DNA from: Clostridium saccharobutylicum DSM 13864
Lineage (GTDB): Bacteria; Bacillota; Clostridia; Clostridiales; Clostridiaceae
DNA: 64,000 nucleotides
Assembly (NCBI RefSeq): GCF_000473995.1
Contig: NC_022571.1
Coordinates: 3,565,416 to 3,629,415, forward strand
Reading direction: 5' to 3'
The position numbers and the translations under genes were made by a program. The notes under the pieces were generated by a model. It was given only the letters and a program-made list of their open reading frames with translations. It had not been told where the DNA came from and ran no database searches. The stretch's first letter is position 1, and each line of letters opens with the position of its first letter. Below, one piece after another: positions 62,841 to 64,000 of this stretch.

Positions 62841-63332
62841 TTAAATTTTTTTTACTACTAACTTTACTCCGCTAACCTTAAATATCTCAATTTTAGAATT
62901 AGCTGGAATGTACTCGCCATCAGAAATCACATCAAACTTGACTCCGTCTATATCTACAGACCCTGCTGGTCTTAAGTCAGTAATTGCAATTCCTCTTTTC
63001 CCAAGCAAGTAATCCAAATCTGACGAACTAATATACCCATGCTCTTTTTTTTGTTCATCTGATAATATCAGCGGCTTAAATAATTTTCCTTTTGTGAAAA
63101 ACGTTAAAACCACACCGAGCATAATTCCTAAAACAGCTAAGATTGCTAATGTCATAACTAATGCTTGTGCAAAATTTTGAGCTGTTAATACTACTGCTAA
63201 TATTAAAGATATAGCTCCTGCAATACCTGGCACTCCAAAACCTGGAATATGCATTTCCAAAAATACCAGTCCAAAGCCTATAATCAGAAGTAAAACTGTT
63301 AGAACTGTTATATCTGGTAAGAATACACTCAT
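62841..63332 (-). CDS. NfeD-family membrane protein (flotillin partner)
   Basis: 163 residues. Three to four hydrophobic helices at about 10-80 (VLLLIIGFGLVFLEMHIPGFGVPG is the NfeD signature; GIAGAISLILAVVLTA), then a soluble OB-fold at about 105-160 (LLGKRGIAITDLRPAGSVDIDGVKFDVISDGEYI). Short-form NfeD without the protease domain. Such proteins work with FloA in membrane domains. GGAGGGAGGG before ATG. Confidence 0.92.
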   Translation of the reverse strand: MSVFLPDITVLTVLLLIIGFGLVFLEMHIPGFGVPGIAGAISLILAVVLTAQNFAQALVMTLAILAVLGIMLGVVLTFFTKGKLFKPLILSDEQKKEHGYISSSDLDYLLGKRGIAITDLRPAGSVDIDGVKFDVISDGEYIPANSKIEIFKVSGVKLVVKKI

Positions 63333-63436
63333 ATTTTTCTCCCTCCCTCCTTACTATAAAAATATAATAGTCTTAATAATAAAACTTAGTAACACAAAAT
63401 TTCTAAATTATACATTTTTAAAGTTCAAATGTCATT

Positions 63437-63505
63437 TATGCACATTAAAAAAATGAAAAATGTTCATTTCAACTTTTGACTTGTTATTTTTTTGATTGTG
63501 CTTAA
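63437..63505. repeat. MITE-like palindrome overlapping the kinase stop
   Basis: TATGCACATTAAAAAAATGA...TTGACTTGTTATTTTTTTGA TTGTGCTTAA. Only partly self-complementary (GAAAAATG/CATTTC). The stop TAA of the kinase gene is the terminus TTAAGCAC on the minus strand. Confidence 0.6.
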
Positions 63506-64000
63506 ATAACTTTTTTAGGTATAATTATTTCAAAAGATGTTCTTTGTTCATTGGATGAAACTCCCACTGTACCATGAAATGACTCAACAATTTCTTTAAC
63601 TATAGCAAGCCCCATTCCTTCTCCTTTATCTTCTTTTGTTGTAAATCCCTCTTCAAATATCTTATATATAATTTCTTTTGGTATGCTCTCACCATTGTTT
63701 GATATATTAATCTTTATATTTTGTAAATCCTCTGCAAATTCAACAAGCATATATCTATTATTAGGCTTTAATTTTAAAGTAAATATAGCATTATCGATTA
63801 TGTTACCTATCACTCTGCAAAACTCCCATGGTTCCATACTAAGATGTTTTAAATTACTTTTTATTTCTAATTCCATATCTATTTCATTTTTTTCTGCCAT
63901 CTGAAGTTTTGCTTGAAGCAGTGCATTTACTGCTGGTTTCGAAGTTTTTAAAGCTTTACTAACTCTTACTATATCTTTATAGACAGGTTCTATATAATTT
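63502..64000 (-). CDS. Sensor histidine kinase, GHKL/SpoOB-type (5' part beyond window)
   Basis: The reading frame is open to the right edge (166 codons visible, beginning NYIEPVYKDIVRVSKALKTS). Contains the dimerisation helix end with VNALLQAKLQMAEKNEIDME, N box GNIIDNAIFTLKL, and the G boxes EGFTTKEDKGEGMGLAIVKEI. The phospho-acceptor His and sensor region are outside the window. This subtype usually pairs with LytTR regulators, and one is encoded 2.2 kb downstream on the same strand. Confidence 0.9.
   Translation of the reverse strand, partial: NYIEPVYKDIVRVSKALKTSKPAVNALLQAKLQMAEKNEIDMELEIKSNLKHLSMEPWEFCRVIGNIIDNAIFTLKLKPNNRYMLVEFAEDLQNIKINISNNGESIPKEIIYKIFEEGFTTKEDKGEGMGLAIVKEIVESFHGTVGVSSNEQRTSFEIIIPKKVI

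Overview
Organism. The window is very AT-rich, packed with minus-strand genes behind strong AGGAGG-type ribosome binding sites, and carries anaerobic (cbi-type) cobalamin synthesis, Coat_F-type spore coat genes, GH51/GH2 glycosidases and many two-component and chemotaxis genes. This fits a saccharolytic, spore-forming Clostridium of the beijerinckii/butyricum/saccharobutylicum type (inference; species not determined). Layout. 1-6 kb: 3'-truncated beta-galactosidase (lacZ), a MarR-MCP pair, a Ca2+/H+ antiporter. 6-15 kb: LacI-family regulator, a paired-palindrome repeat region, a secreted 59-residue-repeat protein, a VanRS-like two-component system, an HD-GYP phosphodiesterase, a LemA-TPM pair, CorA. 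15-25.3 kb: a long minus-strand cobalamin operon cbiK-A-C-D-E-T-L-F-G behind a cobalamin riboswitch. 25.5-32.3 kb: diguanylate cyclase, purine nucleoside phosphorylase, solo holin, secreted arabinofuranosidase, ZupT-like transporter. 33-41 kb: tRNA-Glu, decayed toxin/kinase-like genes, a choline-binding-type secreted protein, two large related histidine kinases, AcpH. 41-47 kb: CDF transporter, riboswitch-controlled btuFCD, an intact IS256-family element with an 8-bp target duplication. 47-53.5 kb: MetE-like protein, LysR regulator, riboswitch-controlled cobalt importer cbiQ-O-M-N. 54-64 kb: amidohydrolase, two duplicated Coat_F gene pairs, two unknown small proteins, ClC transporter, a second paired-palindrome region, LytTR regulator, FloA/NfeD, and a histidine kinase running off the window. 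How it works together. Three cobalamin riboswitches let B12 repress corrin synthesis (cbiK operon), B12/corrinoid uptake (btuFCD) and cobalt uptake (cbiQOMN), so the window is a B12-homeostasis island. Most striking non-coding signals. (1) A family of about 200-bp long palindromes starting ACCGAAA, found mostly as inverted pairs (7.2/7.7, 19.5/19.7, 59.8/60.3 kb), whose arms differ between copies yet stay complementary, i.e. they covary. (2) A MITE-like family of palindromes with termini like TTAGGCACA...TGTGCCTTA at about 16 sites, two of them inside the same variable arm of two different cobalamin riboswitches and three supplying the stop codon of a neighbouring gene.
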